The notes below the pieces were generated by a model. That model was given only the letters and a program-made list of their open reading frames with translations, made no database searches and was not told the DNA's origin. The translations under genes and the position numbers were made by a program. This document shows, one piece after another, positions 16,910 through 24,478 of a DNA stretch of 64,000 bases; the stretch's first letter is position 1; each line of letters starts with the position of its first letter. This stretch comes from Comamonas sp. (lineage in GTDB: Bacteria > Pseudomonadota > Gammaproteobacteria > Burkholderiales > Burkholderiaceae_C). The DNA lies in contig JADMKK010000025.1 of NCBI GenBank assembly GCA_015478895.1, positions 42,761 to 106,760 of the forward strand. Direction: 5' to 3'.

Positions 16910-17953
16910 ATGCAACGTTCTGCTTTTCTGCCCTGCCTGGTCACTGCCAGCGCCCTGCTGCTCAGTGCCTGTGCCTCCTCTCCCACCGCTGTGCCCCAGG
17001 CCACTGCGCCTGTGCTGCAAGCTGCGCCCCCGGCACCGGTGCGCATTGGGCTGGCGCTGGGCGGTGGCGCGGCCAAAGGCTTTGCGCACATTGGCGTGAT
17101 CAAGATTCTGGAAGCCAACGGTTTCACGCCCGACATGGTCTCGGGCACCAGTGCCGGCAGCGTGGTGGGCGCGCTGTATGCCAGCGGCATGGACGCGTTT
17201 GCGCTGCAGCAAAAAGCGGTGGCGCTCGATGAGGCCAGCATCCGCGATTTTCAGTGGTCCGCCGGTGGCCTGATCAAGGGCCAAAAGCTGCAGGACTATG
17301 TGAATGCCCAGGTCGATAACCGCCCGCTGGAGCGGCTGGGCAAGCCCTTTGTGGCCGTGGCCACACGGCTGGAAGACGGCAAACGCACAGTTTTTGCGCG
17401 CGGCGATACGGGGCAGGCAGTGCGCGCGTCCAGCAGCATTCCGGGAGTATTTGAGCCCGTAAAGATCGGCAGGCAGCACTATGTGGATGGCGGCGTGGTC
17501 AGCCCCGTGCCGGTGGACGCCGTGCGCGAGCTGGGCGCCGACATCGTGATTGCCGTGGACATCTCCGACAAGCCGCGCGGCCAAAGCCCCGGCAATCTGA
17601 TGGGCACCATGAGCCAGTCGCTGGCCATCATGGGCCAAAGGCTGGGCCAGGCCGAGTTGCAGCACGCTGACATCGTGATTCGCCCCAAGGTGCTGGATGT
17701 GGGCGCCTCAGACTTTACACAACGCGCACAAGTCATGGTCGAAGGCGAGAAAGCCGCCATGGCCGTGATGCCGCAACTGCGCGAGCGAGTGGCCCGCCTG
17801 CGTGCCCAGCGGGCCCAGGCGGCCCAGCAAGCGCATGAGCAAGCCCTGGCCCAGGTCGAGCAAGCGCGCCAGCAAGCCTGCCTGCAGCAGCGCAGCAGCC
17901 TGCAAAAAGTCGCGAGCCTGGCGGGGCTGGACAGCGGCTGCACCCGCCCTTAA
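16910..17953 (+). CDS. Patatin-like phospholipase lipoprotein (RssA-like)
   Basis: A 347-residue patatin-fold hydrolase. The oxyanion motif is GGGAAKG (51-57), the nucleophile elbow GTSAG (79-83, Ser81) and the catalytic Asp193 lies in DGG. The N-terminus is a lipoprotein signal with lipobox LLSAC (Cys21), so it should be membrane-anchored in the envelope. The C-terminal 80 residues are Ala/Gln/Arg-rich with coiled-coil character. The start at 16910 is preferred to an in-frame ATG at 16802 because it places the signal peptide at the N-terminus. Substrate is probably phospholipid or lysophospholipid. Confidence 0.9.
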   Translation: MQRSAFLPCLVTASALLLSACASSPTAVPQATAPVLQAAPPAPVRIGLALGGGAAKGFAHIGVIKILEANGFTPDMVSGTSAGSVVGALYASGMDAFALQQKAVALDEASIRDFQWSAGGLIKGQKLQDYVNAQVDNRPLERLGKPFVAVATRLEDGKRTVFARGDTGQAVRASSSIPGVFEPVKIGRQHYVDGGVVSPVPVDAVRELGADIVIAVDISDKPRGQSPGNLMGTMSQSLAIMGQRLGQAELQHADIVIRPKVLDVGASDFTQRAQVMVEGEKAAMAVMPQLRERVARLRAQRAQAAQQAHEQALAQVEQARQQACLQQRSSLQKVASLAGLDSGCTRP

Positions 17954-17970
17954 AACCCATCTCTCATTTA

Positions 17971-18018
17971 AAAAAAGAGCTGTCCACCCTTGCTAGACAA
18001 GGGCTGGCAGCTCTTTTT
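17971..18018. terminator. Bidirectional terminator, repeat-like
   Basis: AAAAAAGAGCTG ... CCCTTG-CTAGA-CAAGGG ... CAGCTCTTTTT forms a nested hairpin with A/T runs on both sides. It serves the convergent patatin-like and thioesterase genes. Its CCCTTG/CAAGGG core with CAGCT flanks resembles the dispersed palindromic repeat of this window. Confidence 0.88.
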
Positions 18019-18022
18019 GCTA

Positions 18023-18475
18023 TTAATCGGCCAAAGCCATACTCAACGGCTCCAGCGCCAGCAACTGGGTTTTGAAGCGCTCGGGCAGCGCGCAGGGGCG
18101 TTTGCTGCGCGGGTCCACGCAAACCATGCCGATCTTGCCCAGCGTAATCAGGCTGCCGCTGTCTACATCGACCAGCCGGTAGGCAATGTCAAAACCTTTG
18201 GCCGCCATGTCGCGCACCACCATCTGCACTTCGACCGACTGGTCAGGAAACGCTTCGGCGCGGTACTGCACGGCCTGATCCCCGGCAAACAGGCTCAAGC
18301 CTTCGACATCGCTTTCGCGGTAGCCCAGCGCGGCAAAAAAGCGTGCACGCGCCAGCGATGCCAGCTGCAGCAGTTGCACATTGTCGGCGTGCGCACCCGG
18401 ATGCAAAGGGGGCGGGCACACCAAACGGGTGCTGAAAACAGCGTCGTCGAAATCGGTGAACTGAATGCGTGCCAT
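18023..18475 (-). CDS. Acyl-CoA thioesterase, hot-dog fold
   Basis: A 150-residue 4HBT/FcbC-like thioesterase with the expected layout: MARIQFTDFDDAVFSTRL, then the helix LLQLASLARARFFAALGY and the strand IAYRLVDVDSG. Such enzymes hydrolyse acyl-CoA thioesters in the cytoplasm. The start is set by TTGGAG seven bases upstream; longer frames would cross the sigma-54 promoter region of the divergent ABC transporter. The specific acyl chain is not deducible. Confidence 0.85.
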   Translation of the reverse strand: MARIQFTDFDDAVFSTRLVCPPPLHPGAHADNVQLLQLASLARARFFAALGYRESDVEGLSLFAGDQAVQYRAEAFPDQSVEVQMVVRDMAAKGFDIAYRLVDVDSGSLITLGKIGMVCVDPRSKRPCALPERFKTQLLALEPLSMALAD

Positions 18476-18550
18476 GCAAGGCTCCAAGAAAGTGCAGTCC
18501 ATTTGCTGCAACGCAGCATTGTCAGGGTTAGCCCGTGCTGGGCTGTCACC

Positions 18551-18569
18551 TTGGTGCTGCATGCACCAA
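18551..18569. promoter_or_regulatory. Candidate activator site (NtrC-type half-sites)
   Basis: TTGGTGCTGCATGCACCAA is a perfect inverted repeat with 7-bp arms, made of GGTGC and GCACC halves like those of NtrC sites. It ends 16 bp upstream of the -24 element at 18586. Assignment to NtrC is inference. Confidence 0.5.
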
Positions 18570-18585
18570 TTGCATACAAAAAAGC

Positions 18586-18601
18586 AGGCACAGCTTTTGC
18601 T
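18586..18601 (+). promoter_or_regulatory. Sigma-54 promoter for the ABC importer operon
   Basis: AGGCAC-AGCTT-TTGCT has the invariant GG and GC separated by 10 bases as in -24/-12 promoters. The predicted start near 18612 gives a leader of about 70 nt before the ATG at 18684. Confidence 0.7.
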
Positions 18602-18683
18602 CATATCCCTGTCGAAGGCCGCCAGCGCTGCGTTGCATGCAGCTTGCGGATATTTCTGCCCTCTTTTGACACCAGGAGTTTCC

Positions 18684-19712
18684 ATGCAAAAACGCCGCTT
18701 CTTGCAAGCAACCGCAGCACTGGCTCTGGCCAGCAGTTTTGGCGCAGCCTATGCGCAGAGCACACCCGTCAAGTTCTTGCTGGACTGGCGCTTTGAAGGC
18801 CCGTCGGCCCTGTTCCTGCAGCCTGCGGCCAAGGGTTACTTCAAGGATGCGGGTCTGGATGTCACGATTGACGCGGGCAATGGTTCGGGCGCTGCCGTGC
18901 AGCGCGTGGCCTCGGGCACCTATGACATGGGCTTTGCCGACATGGCTTCGCTGATGGAGTTTCACGCCAACAACGCCGATGCGCCCAACAAACCCGTAGC
19001 CGTGATGGTGGTCTACAACAACACGCCAGCGGCAGTGATGGCGCTCAAGAAAAGCGGCATCAAGACCGCTGCCGACCTGAGCGGCAAAAAGCTGGGTGCT
19101 CCGGTATTTGACGCGGGCCGCAAAGCCTTCCCAACGTTTGCCAAGGCCAACAAGATCGAGAACGTGGCCTGGACATCAATGGACCCCCCACTGCGCGAAA
19201 CCATGCTGGTGCGCGGCGATGTGGATGCCATCACTGGCTTTACCTTCACCAGCTTGCTCAATATTGAAGCGCGCGGCGTCAAGGCCGAAGACGTGGTGGT
19301 GATGCAATACGCCGACCACGGTGTCAAACACTACGGCAACGTGATCATTGCCAGCCCCAAGCTGATTGCCGAAAACCCTGAAGCGCTCAAGAAATTCCTG
19401 CTGGCCTTCACCAAGGGCGCCAAGGACGTGGTGGCTAAGCCCGCCGACGCCATTCAGTACGTCAAAGCCCGCGACGGCATTGTCAACACCGCGCTGGAAA
19501 CGCGCCGCCTGCAACTGGCCATTGACACCGTGGTCAACAGCCCAGATGCGCGCAAGGACGGCTTTGGCCGCCTGGATACCAGCCGCCTGTCGCTGATGGC
19601 CTCGGAAGTGTCTGACGCCTACGGCACCAAGACCCGCATCGACCCCAAGGTGGTGTGGAACGACAGCTTCTTGCCACCTGCGGCAGCGCTGGACATCCTG
19701 CCCAAGAAGTAA
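18684..19712 (+). CDS. ABC transporter substrate-binding protein (NMT1/THI5-like)
   Basis: A 342-residue periplasmic binding protein. The signal MQKRRFLQATAALALAS contains a twin-arginine-like KRRFLQ and ends near YAQ. The mature chain starts TPVKFLLDWRFEGPSALFLQ, typical of NMT1/THI5/SsuA-like proteins that bind pyrimidines, sulfonates or other small organics. AGGAG precedes the ATG. ATPase and permease genes follow. A sigma-54 promoter and the nearby deaminase and urease genes suggest a nitrogenous ligand; no thiamin (TPP) riboswitch is visible in the leader. Confidence 0.92.
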   Translation: MQKRRFLQATAALALASSFGAAYAQSTPVKFLLDWRFEGPSALFLQPAAKGYFKDAGLDVTIDAGNGSGAAVQRVASGTYDMGFADMASLMEFHANNADAPNKPVAVMVVYNNTPAAVMALKKSGIKTAADLSGKKLGAPVFDAGRKAFPTFAKANKIENVAWTSMDPPLRETMLVRGDVDAITGFTFTSLLNIEARGVKAEDVVVMQYADHGVKHYGNVIIASPKLIAENPEALKKFLLAFTKGAKDVVAKPADAIQYVKARDGIVNTALETRRLQLAIDTVVNSPDARKDGFGRLDTSRLSLMASEVSDAYGTKTRIDPKVVWNDSFLPPAAALDILPKK

Positions 19713-19773
19713 GCCCCTAAACCCCTGCATCCAGCGCCACAGAGGTGCTGGATGCACTGAGTGAAGAACACGC

Positions 19774-20601
19774 ATGCACCGTGATGCCGCACCCCATTTT
19801 GTAGATTTCCGTGATGTCTGGCTGGCCTACAACGACGCGTTGCTGGCCCAGAATCACTTCGCCGTCGAAGCGATTGACCTGCAGGTCAAGCAAGGCGAGT
19901 TCATCGCCATCGTCGGCCCGTCAGGCTGCGGCAAATCCACCTTCATGAAGCTGGCCACCGGCCTGCGCATGCCCTCCATGGGCAAGATTTTGATTGATGG
20001 CCAGCCCGTCACCGGCCCTTTGAAAATTTCTGGCATGGCGTTCCAATCCCCATCGCTGCTGCCCTGGCGCACCACGGTAGACAACGTGCTGCTGCCGCTG
20101 GAAATTGTGGAGCCACACCGCTCCCAGTTCAAAGCCAAGCGCAAGGAATACGAAGAGCGCGCACGCAAGCTGCTGCAAAAAGTAGGCTTGGGCGGCTATG
20201 AAGACAAGTTCCCCTGGCAGCTTTCGGGCGGCATGCAGCAACGCGCCAGCATTTGCCGTGCGCTGATCCATGAGCCCAAGATGCTGCTGCTCGACGAGCC
20301 CTTTGGCGCGCTGGATGCCTTTACGCGCGAAGAGTTGTGGTGCATCTTGCGCGACCTGCAGGCAGAGCAGAAATTCAACGTCATCTTGGTCACGCATGAT
20401 CTGCGTGAATCCGTGTTTTTGGCGGACACCGTGTATGTGATGAGCAAAAGCCCCGGTCGCTTTGTCGTCCAACGCGAGATTGATTTCGCCCGCCCGCGCG
20501 ATCTGAAGCTGACCTACACCAAAGAGTTCTCCGACATCGTGCTGGAGCTGCGCGGCCATATCGGCGCCATGCGCAAAGTCGGCGCGGTGATCCACCAATA
20601 A
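19774..20601 (+). CDS. ABC transporter ATP-binding protein (SsuB/TauB-type)
   Basis: A 275-residue ATPase with Walker A GPSGCGKS (48-55), signature LSGGMQQ (150-156) and Walker B LLLDEP (171-176), followed by the H-loop in VTHDLRE. It resembles ATPases of sulfonate, taurine, nitrate and pyrimidine importers. It lies between the binding protein (61 bp upstream) and the permease (18 bp downstream) and energises the same importer. Confidence 0.94.
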   Translation: MHRDAAPHFVDFRDVWLAYNDALLAQNHFAVEAIDLQVKQGEFIAIVGPSGCGKSTFMKLATGLRMPSMGKILIDGQPVTGPLKISGMAFQSPSLLPWRTTVDNVLLPLEIVEPHRSQFKAKRKEYEERARKLLQKVGLGGYEDKFPWQLSGGMQQRASICRALIHEPKMLLLDEPFGALDAFTREELWCILRDLQAEQKFNVILVTHDLRESVFLADTVYVMSKSPGRFVVQREIDFARPRDLKLTYTKEFSDIVLELRGHIGAMRKVGAVIHQ

Positions 20602-20619
20602 GCCGCAGGCAACAACGAT

Positions 20620-21396
20620 ATGTACAAGCTCAACAACAAACAAATCGAGCGCTGGTCTCCATGGGTGCTGCTGTTGGCGGTGGTGGTGCTGTGGCAGGTG
20701 CTGTGCTCGGCACTGCAAGTCTCGCCCTTTATCTTTCCCAGCCCGGCGCTGATTCTCAAAGACTTCATGGAGTACCACCCAGTGATCGCTGGCCACGCCT
20801 GGCGCACCTTCTGGGTGACCATGGCCGGCTTTAGCATTGCGATTGTGGTGGGCGTGCTGCTGGGCTTTTTGATTGGCAGTTCGCGCTTGGCCTATGCCGC
20901 CGTCTACCCCTTGATGACGGCGTTTAATGCGCTGCCCAAGGCCGCGTTTGTGCCGATCTTGGTGGTGTGGTTTGGCATTGGCGTGGGCCCAGCCATCTTG
21001 ACGGCATTTCTCATCAGCTTCTTTCCCATCACCGTGAACATTGCCACCGGCTTGGCGACGCTGGAGCCGGAGCTGGAAGACGTGCTGCGCGTGCTGGGCG
21101 CCAAGCGCTGGGATGTGCTGATCAAAGTGGGTCTGCCACGCTCCATGCCCTACTTTTATGGCTCGCTCAAAGTGGCCATTACCTTGGCCTTTGTGGGCAC
21201 CACCGTCAGCGAAATGACCGCCGCCAACGAAGGCATTGGCTACCTGCTGATCTCCGCCGGTTCTTCCATGCAAATGGGTCTGGCGTTTGCGGGTTTGCTG
21301 GTGGTGGGCGCCATGGCCATGGCCATGTACGAGCTGTTTAGCTGGGTGGAAAAACGCACCACAGGCTGGGCACACCGGGGATCGCACAACCACTGA
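20620..21396 (+). CDS. ABC transporter permease (SsuC/ThiX-type)
   Basis: A 258-residue inner-membrane permease with about six helices and the EAA-type coupling loop ATLEPELEDVLRVLGAKRWDVLIKVGLP, which contacts the ATPase. FNALPKAAFVPILVVWFGIG is characteristic of the sulfonate/nitrate/pyrimidine permease group. It is the last gene of the three-gene importer operon and is followed by an intrinsic terminator. Confidence 0.94.
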   Translation: MYKLNNKQIERWSPWVLLLAVVVLWQVLCSALQVSPFIFPSPALILKDFMEYHPVIAGHAWRTFWVTMAGFSIAIVVGVLLGFLIGSSRLAYAAVYPLMTAFNALPKAAFVPILVVWFGIGVGPAILTAFLISFFPITVNIATGLATLEPELEDVLRVLGAKRWDVLIKVGLPRSMPYFYGSLKVAITLAFVGTTVSEMTAANEGIGYLLISAGSSMQMGLAFAGLLVVGAMAMAMYELFSWVEKRTTGWAHRGSHNH

Positions 21397-21428
21397 TTTC
21401 CGCCTTCATTTCCCCGCACCTCGACTTC

Positions 21429-21454
21429 GGCCTGCCTTGCGCAGGCCTTTTTTT
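21429..21454 (+). terminator. Rho-independent terminator after the ABC importer operon
   Basis: GGCCTGC-CTT-GCAGGCC-type stem followed by seven T. Confidence 0.9.
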
Positions 21455-21476
21455 GTGGGGTTTGCTTCTGAAATGG

Positions 21477-21488
21477 GTGGTGCACCAC
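21477..21488. promoter_or_regulatory. Candidate activator site, palindromic GTGGTGCACCAC
   Basis: A perfect 12-bp palindrome made of the same GGTGC/GCACC halves seen at the other nitrogen promoters here. It lies about 200 bp upstream of the -24 box at 21685, a distance compatible with an enhancer-binding protein. A further TGCACC occurs near 21502. Confidence 0.45.
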
Positions 21489-21523
21489 TTCGAGCCGCCC
21501 TATGCACCATAAGCATAAAAAAT

Positions 21524-21560
21524 GCCTCCAGCCCTTATGCAAAAAGGGCAGGCAGCTATC
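21524..21560. repeat. Dispersed palindromic repeat, short form (copy c)
   Basis: GCCTCCAGCCCTTATGC then AAAAAGGGCAGGCAGCTATC: the same TAGCCCTTAT/AAGGGC/CAGCTATC order as the other copies, with a 6-bp stem. It lies in the roughly 400-bp space between the ABC permease and the deaminase, upstream of the sigma-54 promoter. Confidence 0.75.
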
Positions 21561-21684
21561 TTTTGTTGCTTGGTGATGGGCTTTCGTATGCCCCTCAACG
21601 TCCAGCAAGTCAGAGACCGACATCGCGGAGCACGGTGACCGACACCAACCCTCTTGCAAACCCTTACAAGATCAGCAACGTGTT

Positions 21685-21700
21685 TGGCACGGGCTGTGCA
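21685..21700 (+). promoter_or_regulatory. Sigma-54-like promoter for the deaminase-ureD unit
   Basis: TGGCACG-GGCT-GTGCA keeps the invariant GG-N10-GC spacing and a perfect -24 block; the -12 block reads GTGC instead of TTGC. The predicted start is near 21711. Confidence 0.6.
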
Positions 21701-21797
21701 TTGAGCATCTCAATCATTGAAACCCCACACGCATGGTCTATTACGTAAAGCAATGTCCACGTTCATGTCGCCTGCGCCAAGGAAAGGCCCCATCCCC

Positions 21798-22349
21798 ATG
21801 ACTTCACGCTTTTTCCCTTACAGCGCGCAGCAAGCTGACCTCCCGCCACTGGATCAGCAAATGCTGGATGACGTGGACAGCGAATGGTTGCGCCAGGCTT
21901 TTGTCTGGGCCAATGCGGCAAGGTTGCGCGGCAACCGGCCCTTTGGAGCCATCATCGTGGCCAGCGATGGTCGAATTCTGGCGGAAGCCTTTAGCAATAC
22001 CCGAGAAACCGGCGACAGCACCGGTCACGCCGAAATGAATTGCGTGCGCCAGTTGGGCACCGCAAGGCTTGCCATTGACGTGATCGCAGACGCCACTCTT
22101 TATGCCAGTGCGGAGCCCTGCGTCATGTGTGCCGGTGCCATCGGTAGCGCAGGGCTGCGCCGCGTGGTGTTTGGCGTGGATAAGCAACGCCTCCAACAAA
22201 TGCGCCCTGACCTGCGCCCGAGCGCTATGAGCTGCCACGACGTGTTTGCGCACAGCAAGCATGCCGTGGAATGCATTGGCCCTTGCCTGGTGCAAGAGGC
22301 GCTTTCGGTGTACGAAGACAGCTGGCTCTCTCCCAACGCTGCGCCCTAA
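21798..22349 (+). CDS. Nucleoside/base deaminase, cytidine-deaminase fold
   Basis: A 183-residue zinc deaminase with HAE (77-79) and PCVMC (107-111), the ligand and proton-shuttle motifs of the CDA superfamily. It is close to the guanine deaminase/TadA-like group but longer than a typical TadA and lacks that enzyme's context. It probably releases ammonia from an exocyclic amino group of a base. Starts at 21717 and 21753 are also possible; 21798 follows AAGGAAAGG. It lies 38 bp before ureD and downstream of a sigma-54 promoter, so a nutritional nitrogen role is more likely than tRNA editing. Confidence 0.85.
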   Translation: MTSRFFPYSAQQADLPPLDQQMLDDVDSEWLRQAFVWANAARLRGNRPFGAIIVASDGRILAEAFSNTRETGDSTGHAEMNCVRQLGTARLAIDVIADATLYASAEPCVMCAGAIGSAGLRRVVFGVDKQRLQQMRPDLRPSAMSCHDVFAHSKHAVECIGPCLVQEALSVYEDSWLSPNAAP

Positions 22350-22387
22350 ACCAGTGCATCGGGCGCATTTCTTGCTTGCCAGCAGGC

Positions 22388-23218
22388 ATGCCCTGGCTTG
22401 CTCAACTTGATCTTGATTACTCCCTCGCTGCGGGCCGCACCCGCGTGCACTTTCGCCACGATGGTCCGTTGCGCGTGCTGCGCAGCCTCTACCCCGAGGG
22501 TGATGCCGTCTGCCACAACGTGCTGGTGCATCCACCCGGTGGTCTGGTCAGCGGAGACACTTTAGACATCACCGTGCAAGTGCGCGAAGGCGCACACGCC
22601 TTGGTCACCACTCCCGGTGCCACGCGCTTTTACAAGACCAGCGGAGAGCCGGCCACACAGAAAACCCGCCTCACGCTGGAACGAGGCGCACGCCTGGAAT
22701 GGCTGCCCTTAGAAACCATTGCCTACAACGCATGCGATGCCCACAACCTGCTGGAGTTTGAGCTGGCCGCAGGCGCCGAACTGATGGCCTGGGACATCAC
22801 CGCCTTCGGCCTGCCCCACGCTAACGAACCTTTTAACAGTGGCAGCTTGACCCAGCACATGCAATGGCCGGGTCACTGGCTGGAGCGCGGCACCGTGCGC
22901 GCCGACGATGAATGCTTGATGAATGGGCCACTCGGCCTGGCAGGCCAGCGCTGCATGGGAAGCATGATTTTGGCCTGCGGCACGCCCATCAGCCGTACCC
23001 AGCGAGAACTGCTGCTCGATGCCACCCGCGCTGTGCTGGACGCCCACCCGCAAGGCACTTGGTGCGGGATCACCGCACCCAATGACCACATGCTGGTGCT
23101 GCGCGGCTTGGCCCCTGTGGTTGAACCTTTGATGCATTTACTGCAACAGGTGCGCGTGGTGTGGCGCCAGCACCAATGGCAACTGCAAGGTGCTGCGCCG
23201 CGCATCTGGAATATGTAG
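22388..23218 (+). CDS. ureD: Urease accessory protein UreD
   Basis: A 276-residue UreD/UreH protein, the scaffold that binds apo-urease with UreF and UreG during nickel insertion. Recognisable segments are the FRHDGPLRVLRSLYPEG start, HPPGGLVSGDTL, TTPGATRFYKT and the DITAFGLPHA region. The start MPWLAQ is selected because upstream residues overlap the deaminase. It is separated from ureA by about 8 kb that includes the urt operon, and is paired here with the deaminase gene. Confidence 0.95.
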   Translation: MPWLAQLDLDYSLAAGRTRVHFRHDGPLRVLRSLYPEGDAVCHNVLVHPPGGLVSGDTLDITVQVREGAHALVTTPGATRFYKTSGEPATQKTRLTLERGARLEWLPLETIAYNACDAHNLLEFELAAGAELMAWDITAFGLPHANEPFNSGSLTQHMQWPGHWLERGTVRADDECLMNGPLGLAGQRCMGSMILACGTPISRTQRELLLDATRAVLDAHPQGTWCGITAPNDHMLVLRGLAPVVEPLMHLLQQVRVVWRQHQWQLQGAAPRIWNM

Positions 23219-23282
23219 GCGCAGTGATGGCTGTTAGCGTTTTTTCAAGACTTTTAAACAAAATTTATTCTTGAAAAAATCT

Positions 23283-23310
23283 CTTGAAATGCTTTTTCAG
23301 GCACCTATTT
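23283..23310 (+). promoter_or_regulatory. Candidate sigma-32 heat-shock promoter
   Basis: CTTGAAA at 23283-23289 and CCTATTT at 23304-23310 are 14 bp apart, matching the sigma-32 pattern CTTGAAA/CCCATnT. It lies 50 bp upstream of the Hsp20 start. Confidence 0.65.
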
Positions 23311-23359
23311 AGGAAACATCCAGGCGCAGACAGCGCCACTCACAACCAGGAGTTTTCGC

Positions 23360-23728
23360 ATGTTTCTCGCTACCCCCATCATCCGCCACGTATCCCGCCC
23401 TGACGCCGCTTTGCAGCGCTTTATGCAGGCTGCCACACAAGCAAGCCCAGCCAATGCAGATTTTCAGGTCAGCCATACCGAAGAAGCCACGGTGCTGGCG
23501 GTGGACGTACCCGGCTTGACCCGTGAACAGCTGCAGCTGCGCATTGAAGACAATCTGGTGCATTTAAACAGCGTGGAAAGCGCTCCCCGCCAAGTCAAAC
23601 GCAGCTGGGAATTGCCTCACAACATTGATGCAGCCGCATCGTCGGCCAAGCTGGACTTGGGCGTGCTGACGCTGACATTGACACGTTTAAAGCCGGTCGA
23701 TAAAAAAGTTACTCTGAATATCGATTGA
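23360..23728 (+). CDS. Small heat-shock protein, Hsp20/alpha-crystallin family
   Basis: A 122-residue Hsp20-family holdase that should bind unfolding proteins without ATP. The alpha-crystallin domain covers about residues 33-118, with the conserved VDVPGLTREQLQLRIEDN strand pair and the closing LDLGVLTLTLTRL (A-x-x-x-G-V-L-like) motif. N- and C-terminal extensions are short compared with IbpA. CAGGAG precedes the ATG. A sigma-32-like promoter precedes it and a terminator follows, so it is monocistronic. Confidence 0.92.
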   Translation: MFLATPIIRHVSRPDAALQRFMQAATQASPANADFQVSHTEEATVLAVDVPGLTREQLQLRIEDNLVHLNSVESAPRQVKRSWELPHNIDAAASSAKLDLGVLTLTLTRLKPVDKKVTLNID

Positions 23729-23748
23729 TGCATCGATGCATTACATCT

Positions 23749-23785
23749 AATCAGGCTGCCGATATGCATCGACAGCCTGATTTTT
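23749..23785 (+). terminator. Rho-independent terminator after the Hsp20 gene
   Basis: AATCAGGCTG paired with CAGCCTGATT around a 14-base loop, then a T run. Confidence 0.88.
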
Positions 23786-23943
23786 ATGCGGGTAAGTACT
23801 TGGTTTGATCACTCAAGTGAGTCGCATCAATATTCACTTACTAATTATTTTTTTTATTTTTTGATTCGCATCAAACGCCAAAACATCGCCACCAGCAAAA
23901 TCCTCAGCGGTTAAAAATTACGTTATAGGAAATAAAGGTGCAT

Positions 23944-24282
23944 ATGCGTTTCAAAAAACTTCAGATGGCATTGCTGGCTGCAGCATTTATCCCCAGTGTT
24001 GCTTTGGCAAACAAGGTAGTTTTTGTCAATAAGTCTTCATGGGATATCACAGAAATTTATTTTTCTTCAGCAAAATCCAAAAACTGGGGAGAAGATCATC
24101 TGGAAGATGAAATCCTTGCCAACGGTGAATCTCTGACACTCACTGGCGTTAGCAAAGGCAAATGGGATGTCCGCGTTGTTGATGAAGATGGCGACGAATG
24201 CATCATTGAAGATGTAGCCATCAACAGCAATGACAAGTGGGTCATTGAGGATGACGATTTGCTGGCATGCCAGAATAAATAA
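23944..24282 (+). CDS. Secreted small acidic protein, hypothetical
   Basis: A 112-residue protein with a clear Sec signal (MRFKKLQMALLAAAFIPSVALA). The mature chain of about 90 residues is rich in Asp/Glu and has two Cys (DECIIE and LLACQNK) that could form a disulfide in the periplasm. It reads as a compact beta protein starting NKVVFVNKSSWDITEIYFSS. AAAGG precedes the ATG at 23944; a GTG at 23938 is less likely. DNA here is more AT-rich than around it. Function unknown. Confidence 0.82.
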   Translation: MRFKKLQMALLAAAFIPSVALANKVVFVNKSSWDITEIYFSSAKSKNWGEDHLEDEILANGESLTLTGVSKGKWDVRVVDEDGDECIIEDVAINSNDKWVIEDDDLLACQNK

Positions 24283-24296
24283 TTAATTTCTATAGC

Positions 24297-24323
24297 AAAA
24301 AGCGCCTTTATAAGGCGCTTTTT
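24297..24323 (+). terminator. Rho-independent terminator after the acidic secreted protein
   Basis: AAAAAGCGCC-TTTAT-GGCGC-type stem ending in six T. Confidence 0.88.
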
Positions 24324-24478
24324 TCATGACTTTTACAATCTGCCTGTCACTTGATTTCAGTAAAAAATAATTGACTCCATCGCATACATTCGTTGACTCC
24401 GCCATCGCCACACGCAGCCTCAAGCGGCAACCTCTGCTTGTCTCAAACTGTGGCTCTAATTTGGAAAAATTCATAGAC

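Noticed and set aside
18476..18683. TPP riboswitch upstream of the THI5-like binding protein
   Set aside because: No CTGAGA-type THI-box core is present; a sigma-54 promoter explains the leader better.
19921..21393. 490-residue frame antisense to the ABC ATPase and permease
   Set aside because: His/Gln-rich low-complexity translation typical of an antisense shadow; the plus-strand genes are unambiguous.
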